Positions 9,027-18,500 of a stretch of 52,663 nt of DNA are shown here, in pieces. The notes beneath the pieces were generated by a model. That model was not told where the DNA came from and did not search any database. It was given only the letters and a program-made list of their open reading frames with translations. Positions within the stretch are counted from its first letter, which is position 1. Every line of letters begins with the position of its first letter. Position numbers and translations under genes: made by a program. Source of the stretch: a virus; IMG/VR virus record IMGVR_UViG_3300033153_003470, positions 1 through 52,663 of that record, one strand, 5' to 3'.

Positions 9027-9971
9027 ATGGCAACTAACACACTAAATCCAATTACACCGGAAGAGACACTTAATCCTCCAAAGATTGATCAGCCGCCAGT
9101 TCAAGATGGAGCCAACGCTGTTGTCGCTTCTCAAATTCCTGCGCCAGCTGTTCCGGCCGACACGTACAGAGCGCCAGATACATCGCCAGTATCATCGCAA
9201 GTAGCTGCGGAAGGTGAAACCGTCGAATCAAGAATAAATGCGATGACGGCTGAAGGAAGCAGATACACCGATCTCGCTAAAAGTGACACTATTCGCCAAG
9301 CCAATAGTCGTGGGCTAATTAATAGCACGATGGCTGGAGCAGCCGGTACTGAGGCCGCAATTAGAGCGGCACTGCCTATTGCTCAGCAAGATGCTAAGAC
9401 GATGACCGATACTCGCATGCTCAACCAGAATACCGAGAATGAGTTTTTAAAGAACCGTCAAAGCGCTGACTTGAATATGGAAACAGCTGCGCATACCAGT
9501 CGGCTTGCGCAAATTGAAACGGTATTAGATTACGATCAAAAAGCAAGACTCGAAATACTATTGCAGAGCGAAAAATTCTCTGACGAAGCAAAGATGAATA
9601 TCGTCACAACGATGAGCAACATTGTTCGTGATACTCAAACGCAGATCACTGAGATCGGCTTATCAGATAGAAGTGCGGCACAACAAGCATCTGCAATCGA
9701 GATGGTTTACGAGAACCGCGATGCAGAGCTGGCTGTTTATGAAGCCTTGCTTGACAGCTTTAGCGACTGGGACTGGGGTACAAACTTCACGCCTGGCCAA
9801 GTAGAAGCCGAAACATCACTGGAGCCTAAGCCAACCGCACCACCACCAGAACCAACAGGTGAATTTGGCTCGATACTTCAGACTGTTGCAGCGCAGACAA
9901 GTCCAGATGGTGATTGGGTATGGGATTCACAAAGAGGCGAATGGGTTCTTAACCCAACGACGCCAAACTAA
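9027..9971 (+). CDS. Virion structural or internal protein (314 aa)
   Basis: A Pro/Ala-rich N-terminal 65 residues is followed by a long helical region with the motif TIRQANSRGLINSTMAGAAG and AALPIAQQDAKTMTDTR, which I know from structural proteins of other podoviruses and siphoviruses of unknown exact role. Residues 120-240 look like a continuous coiled coil. The C-terminus ends in a short GDWVWDSQRGEWV strand pair after a Pro-rich linker. Its stop overlaps the next ATG by one base. Placement before the Ala-rich and KQKDR-repeat proteins suggests part of the ejected core. Confidence 0.5.
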   Translation: MATNTLNPITPEETLNPPKIDQPPVQDGANAVVASQIPAPAVPADTYRAPDTSPVSSQVAAEGETVESRINAMTAEGSRYTDLAKSDTIRQANSRGLINSTMAGAAGTEAAIRAALPIAQQDAKTMTDTRMLNQNTENEFLKNRQSADLNMETAAHTSRLAQIETVLDYDQKARLEILLQSEKFSDEAKMNIVTTMSNIVRDTQTQITEIGLSDRSAAQQASAIEMVYENRDAELAVYEALLDSFSDWDWGTNFTPGQVEAETSLEPKPTAPPPEPTGEFGSILQTVAAQTSPDGDWVWDSQRGEWVLNPTTPN

Positions 9972-10435
9972 TGAGCGGGATCAGAATAGCTGATATACCT
10001 GACATAGAAGAGATTTGTACGCTTGGGCGTGAACTATTAGCCCAGAGCGTATATGCTGACATTAAGCCAGATGAGTCTAAATTCAGGCTTTTTGTTGCCG
10101 GCTTAATGGGTAACAAAGCAGGAACCGTGTTGGTTGTTGTCGATGATAATGACAAGCCGCAGGGTTTTATGATCGGCATGATTGATGAGCTGTTTTTCAG
10201 CCGTCAACGAATGGCGACCGACTTGGCTGTTTATGTTCGAGAAGGGTACAGGCATTTAGCGCCGAGAATGTTTAGAGAATTTATTAAGTGGGCAGAAAGC
10301 AAAGCCCGTGTTGCACAGATTACATTAGGCATATCCAGTGGTATCGGCGATGCTGAAAGGGTCGGAAGAATGTACGAGAATTTAGGATTATCGCAAGTAG
10401 GCGGTATTTTTGTTAAAAGAGTTAAGAGGGTTTAA
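9971..10435 (+). CDS. GNAT-family acetyltransferase-like protein (154 aa)
   Basis: The layout is that of GCN5-related N-acetyltransferases: an N-terminal IRIADIPDIEEICTL (the usual R-x-A-x-x-x-D start), the strand VLVVVDDNDKPQGFMIG, the strand TDLAVYVREGYRHLAPRMF at the acetyl-CoA binding site, and a C-terminal RMYENLGLSQVGGIFVKR. The pyrophosphate loop (REGYRHLAP) is degenerate relative to the Q/R-x-x-G-x-A consensus. Genes of this type recur inside podovirus virion blocks; the substrate is unknown and a structural, non-catalytic role is possible. Confidence 0.6.
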   Translation: MSGIRIADIPDIEEICTLGRELLAQSVYADIKPDESKFRLFVAGLMGNKAGTVLVVVDDNDKPQGFMIGMIDELFFSRQRMATDLAVYVREGYRHLAPRMFREFIKWAESKARVAQITLGISSGIGDAERVGRMYENLGLSQVGGIFVKRVKRV

Positions 10436-10437
10436 TT

Positions 10438-11199
10438 ATGTCTGGTATCCCGATAATTGGTAAAGTTTTTGATGCGATTGTAGATGTCCTTGATGACATA
10501 CCAATCCTTAAAGTAATCGTTGTTGCGGCAATAATTTATTTTACCGCAGGCGCTGTAATGTCGTATTTCTCAAGTGCTGGTGCAACAACCGCTGCGGCAG
10601 GAGGATCGGCAGCTGCCACCACCGCCGCAAATGCTAGTGCCGCTACTGCAGCGGGCGCTGGCACAGCAGGAGCAGGAACAGCAGCAGCAGGAACAACGGC
10701 AGCAGCAGGAGCAGGAACTGCGGCAGCGGGAACAAGCACAGCAGCTGTTGCAGGAACGCAGGCGGCTGCGTACAACGTGGCGCTTCCGGCAGCAACTCAG
10801 TCCATAGCCTCCTTGGAGGCAGCAGCATTAGCCGCAGAAGCGGGAACAGTAGCGGCTACAAGTTGGTTCGCAGCAAACCCAGTGGCCACAATGATGTTGG
10901 GGCAAGGTGTTATTGGCGCAGTATCAAGCGCAGAAGCTGATGAACGAGCAAAAGAAGCTGAAGCCGAAGCAGCCCAAGTTCGCAAAGAAGAAAGAGAGAA
11001 TCGCGGGTTATTTGGTTTTGATTTTGAAGGCAAGTCAGCGGGCGTTGTTGATTCAGCAATGGGCGCAGGCACCTCCGATCAGCTTGCCCAAGAAACCCCA
11101 GCGCCCGTTGTGGATACGCAGCAGGTTGCTCCAACAGGTATGTATGCACAGCAAATACCAGTGCAAAAGAAAGACCTACCTAAACTTAATATAGGGTAA
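10438..11199 (+). CDS. Ala/Gly/Thr-rich membrane-active virion protein (253 aa)
   Basis: Residues 20-42 (IPILKVIVVAAIIYFTAGAV) form a clear transmembrane helix. It is followed by about 65 residues of Ala/Gly/Thr low complexity, a second hydrophobic stretch (PVATMMLGQGVIGAV), and a charged helix ADERAKEAEAEAAQVRKEER. The DNA of the low-complexity part is a run of GCA/GGA/ACA codons. A hydrophobic, Ala-rich protein between virion genes suggests an ejected protein that contacts the inner membrane. A holin is less likely because a better holin lies at 32009. Confidence 0.45.
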   Translation: MSGIPIIGKVFDAIVDVLDDIPILKVIVVAAIIYFTAGAVMSYFSSAGATTAAAGGSAAATTAANASAATAAGAGTAGAGTAAAGTTAAAGAGTAAAGTSTAAVAGTQAAAYNVALPAATQSIASLEAAALAAEAGTVAATSWFAANPVATMMLGQGVIGAVSSAEADERAKEAEAEAAQVRKEERENRGLFGFDFEGKSAGVVDSAMGAGTSDQLAQETPAPVVDTQQVAPTGMYAQQIPVQKKDLPKLNIG

Positions 11200-11204
11200 T
11201 TGTT

Positions 11205-11840
11205 ATGGACGGTATGACAGAAGACACAACAGGAAATCCACGCGGTTTTGGCGAAAGCGAAGGCGTAGAGATGGATGATGAGCTGAAAGCAACGCCAGAA
11301 GAACAGCAGGACTATGAGATTCTTATTATACGATCTCGTAAAATGATGTTCGGCAAAGGCAAGGAAGAAATTCTTAAATTGCTTGGCTCCAGTGAGTCGC
11401 CGTCCAAAGGCATTGGTAAAGCTGGCTCGATGCTGATCAAAGCGCTTATGCAGTCAGGTGAGCAGCAAGGCAGAAAGATGAGCCCAGACGCAGCAATTAA
11501 TGCTGGGGCCGTTGTTGCTAATGACTTAAATGAGCTCGCAAAAGCAAACAATATATTCCAGTATGATTCTCCGGAAGAAGAAGAGAAGCAGCTTAAGGAA
11601 GGCGTGTTGTGGGGTGTTAAGCTGTACGGCGATGGAATGCTGGAGCAAAACGAGATCTCACCAGAGATGCAGAGTTTAGCCAAAAAACAAATGGTTAAAG
11701 CAATCGAAGATGAGACTGGCGATAAAATGCCAAACACTCAAATGAAACCGGTTAATGCAGCAGTGAACCAAGCAGTAAATCAGCCGCAACCGATGCAAGG
11801 TTTGGTTGGTGGTGCAATGCAGCAAGAGGAGCAAATGTAA
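11205..11840 (+). CDS. Acidic helical virion-block protein (211 aa)
   Basis: No known family is recognised. The first 45 residues are very acidic (VEMDDELKATPEEQQDYE), followed by mostly helical sequence with SPSKGIGKAGSMLIKALMQ and SPDAAINAGAVVANDLNELAKA. The C-terminus is Gln/Asn/Met rich (QAVNQPQPMQGLVGGAMQ). Proteins of this shape are common near internal virion proteins in podoviruses. Its stop codon overlaps the next ATG, so it is co-translated with the KQKDR-repeat protein. Confidence 0.45.
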   Translation: MDGMTEDTTGNPRGFGESEGVEMDDELKATPEEQQDYEILIIRSRKMMFGKGKEEILKLLGSSESPSKGIGKAGSMLIKALMQSGEQQGRKMSPDAAINAGAVVANDLNELAKANNIFQYDSPEEEEKQLKEGVLWGVKLYGDGMLEQNEISPEMQSLAKKQMVKAIEDETGDKMPNTQMKPVNAAVNQAVNQPQPMQGLVGGAMQQEEQM

Positions 11841-12586
11841 TGGGCTTAATAAGTGGTTTCATTGGTGGTGCCGGCAAAGGCATGGCTGATGCTGGAAAAA
11901 TGATGTTCGGCAAACAGCTTCAAGATGAGCGCGACGAAGCAAATTACCTGCGCGATAGAGAGCTGAATAAAACAAAGCAAACCTTCACGGCTGGAGAAAA
12001 ACAAAAGGATCGTGAAGCCACAACGGCTGAGAAGCAAAAAGATCGCACATCTACAGAGTCCGAGAAACAAAAGGACCGCGATGCTTCAATGGAGAGAACC
12101 AAGTACAAAGCTGATAATAAAAAAGCAGCTAAGCCACAGCTAATCAAATACACTGACAGCAAAGGTATGGAGCAAGAAGGAATATTGCACACTAATGCTG
12201 ACGGCACATACACGATCGTAAAGCCTGGCACCCAAGAAATTATTGAAGAAAAAATATCAAAAGAAGAGCTAAAGAACAAAGCTGCTCAAATGAATGTAGC
12301 TGAAGGCAAAGGCGAAGACTGGATCCCGTTCAACAAGTACAAACCAAAACATGACGCAGTAAGAGCTGGCGTCATTAAGGACCGCGAAGCTAAAAAGAGT
12401 GGTGGTATCATTGGTGGTGAAATGAATAAAACTCAGAACCAAGAAGTAAATAAAACCCAAAACCAAGAAATGAAGATGGTCGGTAAAAAGCAAATGACCA
12501 AAGCCGATTTTATTGCCGCTATGGTAGAGAAGTATGGCGACGGCAAAATGAAAGAAATAGAAGACACTTGGGCAAATATTAAATAG
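11840..12586 (+). CDS. KQKDR-repeat internal virion protein (248 aa)
   Basis: A lysine/glutamate-rich, soluble, helical protein. Between residues 45 and 90 the unit EKQKDR recurs three times at nearly constant spacing (GEKQKDREA, AEKQKDRTS, SEKQKDRDA), predicting a charged rod. Near residues 195-210 NKTQNQE occurs twice in succession. The N-terminus is Gly-rich and hydrophobic (GLISGFIGGAGKGMADAGKMMFG). It lies just upstream of the first giant protein, the usual place for small ejection-core proteins. Function unknown. Confidence 0.45.
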   Translation: MGLISGFIGGAGKGMADAGKMMFGKQLQDERDEANYLRDRELNKTKQTFTAGEKQKDREATTAEKQKDRTSTESEKQKDRDASMERTKYKADNKKAAKPQLIKYTDSKGMEQEGILHTNADGTYTIVKPGTQEIIEEKISKEELKNKAAQMNVAEGKGEDWIPFNKYKPKHDAVRAGVIKDREAKKSGGIIGGEMNKTQNQEVNKTQNQEMKMVGKKQMTKADFIAAMVEKYGDGKMKEIEDTWANIK

Positions 12587-12597
12587 GAAATGAAAGC

Positions 12598-15500
12598 ATG
12601 TCACTCGATTATTCGTTTCTTTCCGAAGAAGAAACCCAAGAAGAAGGGCTTGATTATTCGTTCTTAGGTCAAGAAGAAGAGCCTATAGAAGAACCTGCAG
12701 AAGAGGCGACAGTTCTCGCTGAGCCTGAGTTAATGCCAGAGCAGTCGGAACCGAAGCAAATACCAACCGCTTCTGGAGATTTCACGTCTGAAGAACACGG
12801 CGAACCCTTAAATCAGGATTCCGGTTTAGTTGGGCGCGCAGCAAAGAACCGCCAGCTTGCAGATCAGGAAAGCCCAGCATTACAGAATATGCTCGCTGAA
12901 GGCGTTGTAGGCATGTTCGGCCCAGCAATGAATAAGATTGCCGGTGTCGATAGCGACGATCCTGATTCAGCACAAAACCTAGCCGCAGAAGTATTCAATC
13001 CGGAAAACCTACGCCGACCACATTTACGTCCAACCGGCGAAACTGACGATAAAGACTGGCTTGATGCGATGGGTGAAACCGGATATCAACCGGAGCGCTT
13101 AATCCCTTTTCTTGGCCAAGGCTCAGAAATGGTCGATATCAAAGGACTATATGATGCAGCAAAGCGAATTGAAAGCGACGAAGGAAATGACCGAGATCAA
13201 GAATTAATCGAAGGCTGGATGGCCAGAGCGAAAGAAGATGCTGAGCGTGGGACTACTTTTGGTTACAAAGTTGTTGACCTATTAAGTCATTTACCTGGCT
13301 TCGTAGGCGAGTTTGCATTAACTGGCGGGACCTATACAGCCGGTAAAAATGTCGCATCAAAAGGCATTCTCAAACTATTAAAGCAAAGCATTAAATCGTC
13401 AACCAAAAAAGGCTTGTTGCGCCAAGGTGCCGAAGCTTCATTGGGTGCAGCTTTCCAAACATTACCGGCAATGGGAATGCGGATTGCTGGCAATACAATG
13501 AGCCGGATGCTGGATCAATATAACTTCAGTGCGGATGACGAAGGCAAACTGCAAGCCATAATGGAAGAAGGCGGCGATTCCTTTGGAATGGCAATGACCA
13601 AGGCGCTTGGCGATTCTTATATCGAAATGCTATCAGAGCGAAGCGGTGGTTCTATTCCTTTAATCTGGAAGAAGCTGCCAGGAACCAAAAAAATAATTGC
13701 ACTAAAAGCAGCTGTTATTGGCAAGTGGCTTAAAAGAAACCCAAACAAAAAACTGGATGCTCTATTAGCTACTATCCGCGAGAAAGGTGGATGGCATGGT
13801 GTGTTCGGTGAAATATCAGAGGAATTTATTGGTGATGCAGCGCGCTATGCCACTGGCGTCGAGGATACGTCTGCGTTTTACGAGCAGTACAAAAAAGGCG
13901 AGTTAGGCGAAAATGTTCTATCAATGGCTGTTGCCTTCTCTGTTCCTGGCGGCAGTGCAGCGCTTGCTCGATATAGCTTCCGAGAAAAAGAAACCACGGT
14001 AGATCAATCAGATCAGCCACCAGAACTATTCAATCCAACACATAAAGCGAACGGTGGCCAAGATGCTCAGATTGTCACAAAGAACGGAAAAGTTGTTCCG
14101 GACACCTATATGGATGCTCAAGGCAACGTATTTCGGGATAGTAATGCTGTTCCTAATAACCCTGATTCTGGCGATGTTTCTATGGACGTTAGCGCAAGAG
14201 CTGCTGAAATAAAGAACGAAATATTTGGTAAAACTGAAACAGAAACACCTCAACAAATTATTGAGCGTCTTGGCAATCAAAGCCGCGATGGTCAGTTAGC
14301 GTGGGCAGAACAAAACCCATTAGATCCACAGGCACCAAATCAGGACTCATTCTTAAGTGATGCTGAAAAGCAGGAAATGCACACAGCAAAACAAGCCTTA
14401 CCGTCTGCTGGGCAAGAGCAAGCCGATGCTAAGCAGCGGCTAAGTAAGAAGCTTGAAGCAAGATCAAAGCAAGAAACCGATGTTCCACATGGAACCTTAG
14501 TTAAGCCAACAGGTAAGGAAACCAAGGTAACTACCTCAACCGGAACGGATATTAATACTCAATTTGCTGTAGTAGAAGCTGATAGCTTGATTGCGTCGAA
14601 TGATGAGGCCGGCAATAAAAACCCAAATTACCCTACAGAATTACAGCCGCGTGACAGATCTCGCGGAGCATCACAGCTGCAGATTAAAAAAATTGCCAAT
14701 AATCTTAATCCGGTATTGCTGGAGGATTCTGTTAAGGCGTCCGATGGCGCACCAATTATTGGATCTGATGGGGTTGTAGAGTCTGGAAATGCCCGCACGT
14801 TAGGCATACGTGGCGCCTATGCAGCAAACAAGGCCGAAGCTTACAGACAACATCTAATTGATAACGCGGAGGCTTACGGGCTTTCTAAGGCGGAGATAAG
14901 CAATTTAAAGACACCGGTATTGGTTCGCGTTCGCCAAGGTGATATGGATCACGCTGGCCGTGCTGAATTTGCACGCCAGTCGAACCAGCCAGATATTGCA
15001 CCAATGTCAGCTGCAGAGCAGGCAGTATCAGACTCGGACCGGATCACGGACGAGGATATGCAGCTGTATATTCCTTCTGAGCAAGGCAATATCCTGGCAG
15101 CAACTAATCAGCCGTTCTTACAGCAGTTTGCTAAAAAGCTGGGTGATCTGGAAGTAGGCGGGTTATCCACAGCTGACGGTCGCTGGACAAAACAAATGGG
15201 CGATCGCGTCCAAGCTGCAGTATTCAATAAAGCGTATGGCAGTGAACGATTATTAAATCTTGTTGCCGAAGAAGCAGATCCAGATATTAAGAATGTCCTG
15301 AATGCGTTAAACCGTGCGGCACCAGCTTTTGCGCGTGCGCGTGCAGTTACAAAGGATATGGGTGATCTCGATATTATCAGCGACATTGTTGATGCCATCG
15401 ATGTTCTACGGAAAGCGAAAGCAGATAAAACCAGTGTTGAGCAAGCAGTCAGCCAGACCGGTTTATTTGGCAATATCGATCCAGTGGTAAGTCAGATCGC

Positions 15501-18500
15501 AAGATTCATTGAAGCAAACACACGAAGCCCTAAGCGATTAGGTATTGGCCTTGCAGAAATGGCGAAATTTCTGGAAGTTGAGCTGGCAAGTTCCGAGCAA
15601 GACGCACTATTCAGCAAGGAGCCAGTAGGTAAAGCGGATATTATCAAGGCCGCAGACACACAAATTAAAAAGGTATATGGCGATGAAAAGACAACAAAAG
15701 ATCTCTTCACGGAAACAAGAGCTGGTGAACAAGATGCTGGAGCAGGCCGTGATAGCGGGGAACAAGCTGAAGGTGCTGGAACCGGTACTGAAACTGCCGA
15801 AAGCTTAGCCGGAAAAGAAAAGTCTAAAAAGAAAACAGCTAAGAAGCGACTGCAGAAAAAGAAGAAAAAGGATTTACGTGCGGTGCCTTTCGACACTACT
15901 GGCATGAAACCAATGCCAGAGGAGTATCTTGGCCGCATGTATCGTCCTGGCGACTCGGCAGCAATTGAAAGCCTGACTGATAACGAGGCAATTAAACAAG
16001 CTTACGAATACAAAGGCAGTCGTGACTTTTTCCAAGAATTACTGGATGAGCAAAAGCCACTATGGATGGAAGCCCATGATGGCCGCGAACCAACAGCGGC
16101 TGAGTGGAAAACAGAAATGGGTATACTCGCCAAAATGACGCTTCAAGGCGATATGGATGAGATGGGCTTTATTGATGGCGAATATACGGAAATTGAAGAG
16201 CAAGACTGGAATGTTGGCGTCGGCATGTTCGAGGACCAAGGAAAGACTGACAGCTTTATCAGTAAGTTAGGCGACAACTATATCCCTAAGAAAGAAGCCA
16301 ATACCGCACTGAAAGAGTGGAAAGCCGAAGTTGAGCGCATTGGTCTGGAAGAAGATCACAGCAAAGAAATCGTTATCAGCTTGTTTGATGCGTCCGGTGA
16401 AATTACTAAACCCTGGCGTGAAGCAGGTTATGTGGTAGAGCAGTACGATATTCAGCTGGGCGACGATTTGATGTTTAAGCAATCGCCGCTGAATGCTGAA
16501 ATGATGGGCTACGATAAAAGCTATAAAGTGGTGGGTATTATTGCTCAGCCGCCTTGCACTTGTTTTAGCTCTTCTGGTGCGCGCTGGTGGCAGACACGCC
16601 ACGATAAGCATGATCGAGATATGGTTGATAAGATGTTCGGACCAGAGGCGAGCGTGTGGTTTAGCAAGCCTAAAGAGTACACGAAGGCACTTGTATCAAT
16701 GGTCGATGTTTGGATTGATCTGAATAAGTCAGATAATCCCGATCTGTTCTACGCGCTGGAAAATCCAGTAGGCCGTATTGCAAAAGAAACTGGATTACCT
16801 GCTCCAACAATGCGTTTTCACCCGCACAACTTCGGTGATCCGTACACAAAAAATACTGCGATATGGGGTAAGTTTAATAAAGATCTCCCTACCGCTAATG
16901 TTGAGCCTACGCTTGGTTCGCTCATGCACAAAATGTGGAGCACTGCAGAAACCAAAGACGGTGCCCGCTCATTAACTCCAGAAGGATTCGCTTATTCGTT
17001 CTTTATGGCGAACAACACGTCTGATGGTGCGCAGGCCGAAGCAAAGCCAGTGACGCTAAAAGAAGGCGATCAGTTCAATACAACGACTGGCAGAATTACA
17101 GCGCCTTTCCCGCGTTCAAACTACAAAGTTGAAAGCAAAAACCAGAAAGCTATCAATCAATGGCTCAAAAACGAGTATACCGCTGAAGCTGAGAGCCGTG
17201 GCGACGATTACAATGTCACTTTGGCTAAGAGCCTCGATGTAAATAATTGGTCGCAGGCAGACGGTGATGGCGTAAACCTGTACTTATTTGATGATGCTGA
17301 GGGACGTATAGGCAGTCGAAAAGTAGAAACTAAGCCAGCATTACCGGAAGCCACAGTTAAGCAGGTAGCGGCACTGAATAAGTTAGCCGATGCTATGCAG
17401 AAGGATATCGACAGCAAGCTTGATCCTGGTGTTGCTCATCAAAATCTAACCGCGCGACGCGCAGCACAGATCGACAGTATGAGAGGCGATGCAGAAAGAT
17501 TGCAGCATGCTCAAGCAATTATGCGCGGTATCGCAGAAGGACTGGAGAATGGGACCGTAGATTCAGCGCTGGCCAATGTGAAAAACAAGAAGACTGCGCT
17601 TGAACTGGTTCGATTATCTAAAGATAACGAATGGCTTAAAGACTTTGATCGCAACTCCGATGAAACAAAAGCATTATTGCAGCGAGCAAAAATCACTAAG
17701 AAGAATTACGCCAAGGCGCGCAAGGCTGCAAAAAACCTGATTAAGCCACCATCAAAAGAGCAGATACAAAAAGCCGATCTCCAAAAATTAGAGCGTGAGC
17801 TTATCGGTACAAAAATACCTGGCTTCTTTTCTACGCCACCAGCGGTAGCGCAAAAGGTTGTGGATAACGCAGATATCCAAGCAGGCATGACCGTGCTGGA
17901 ACCATCAGCCGGTACAGGCGGAATTGCTGACTTCATTCGAGATCAACAGCCAAAAGCAAAACTTACGGTTAATGAGCTCAATTACAAACTCAATCAAGTT
18001 CTTGAGGCAAAAGGATACAAACCAACACAGGGCGACTTTCTGAAGTTAAAAGGGAAGTACGATCGTATTGTGATGAACCCGCCTTTTGAAAAAGGTCAAG
18101 ATATTGAGCATGTGATGCACGCCTATTCATTATTGAATGATGGTGGTCGCATTGTTTCGATTATGAGCGAGAGCCCATTCCACCGGTCCGAGAAAAAATA
18201 CCAAGCATTCAGAGAGTGGATTGATGAGCTGGGTGCTGAAGTTGAAGAACTGCAGTCCGGAGATCTATCAGATCCAGCCGCGCCACAGCGAAGCAACGTA
18301 AAAGGCCGCATTCTCACATTGGTAAAAGAGGCTGGGAATGTTTTACCGGTTCCTGATTTAGCGTCAAGAGCAGAACACAGCGGGCAAGCAAAGGCCGGTG
18401 GTGAGTGGGGTGTAAATGGTGAATGGTACAGAGGTGGGCAATTTATGCCTGCAAGTGCGCGAACCGTAAAAGGCGAGTACAAAGCTTCATACACAGCTGG

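Noticed and set aside
10590-10770. A DNA repeat array in the GCA/GGA-rich stretch
   Set aside because: It is low-complexity Ala/Gly/Thr coding sequence without a fixed unit length, not a tandem repeat or CRISPR.
11312-11737. A 141 aa minus-strand frame rich in Ser and Leu
   Set aside because: It is antisense to an operon gene with overlapping start and stop codons on both sides and shows no motif.
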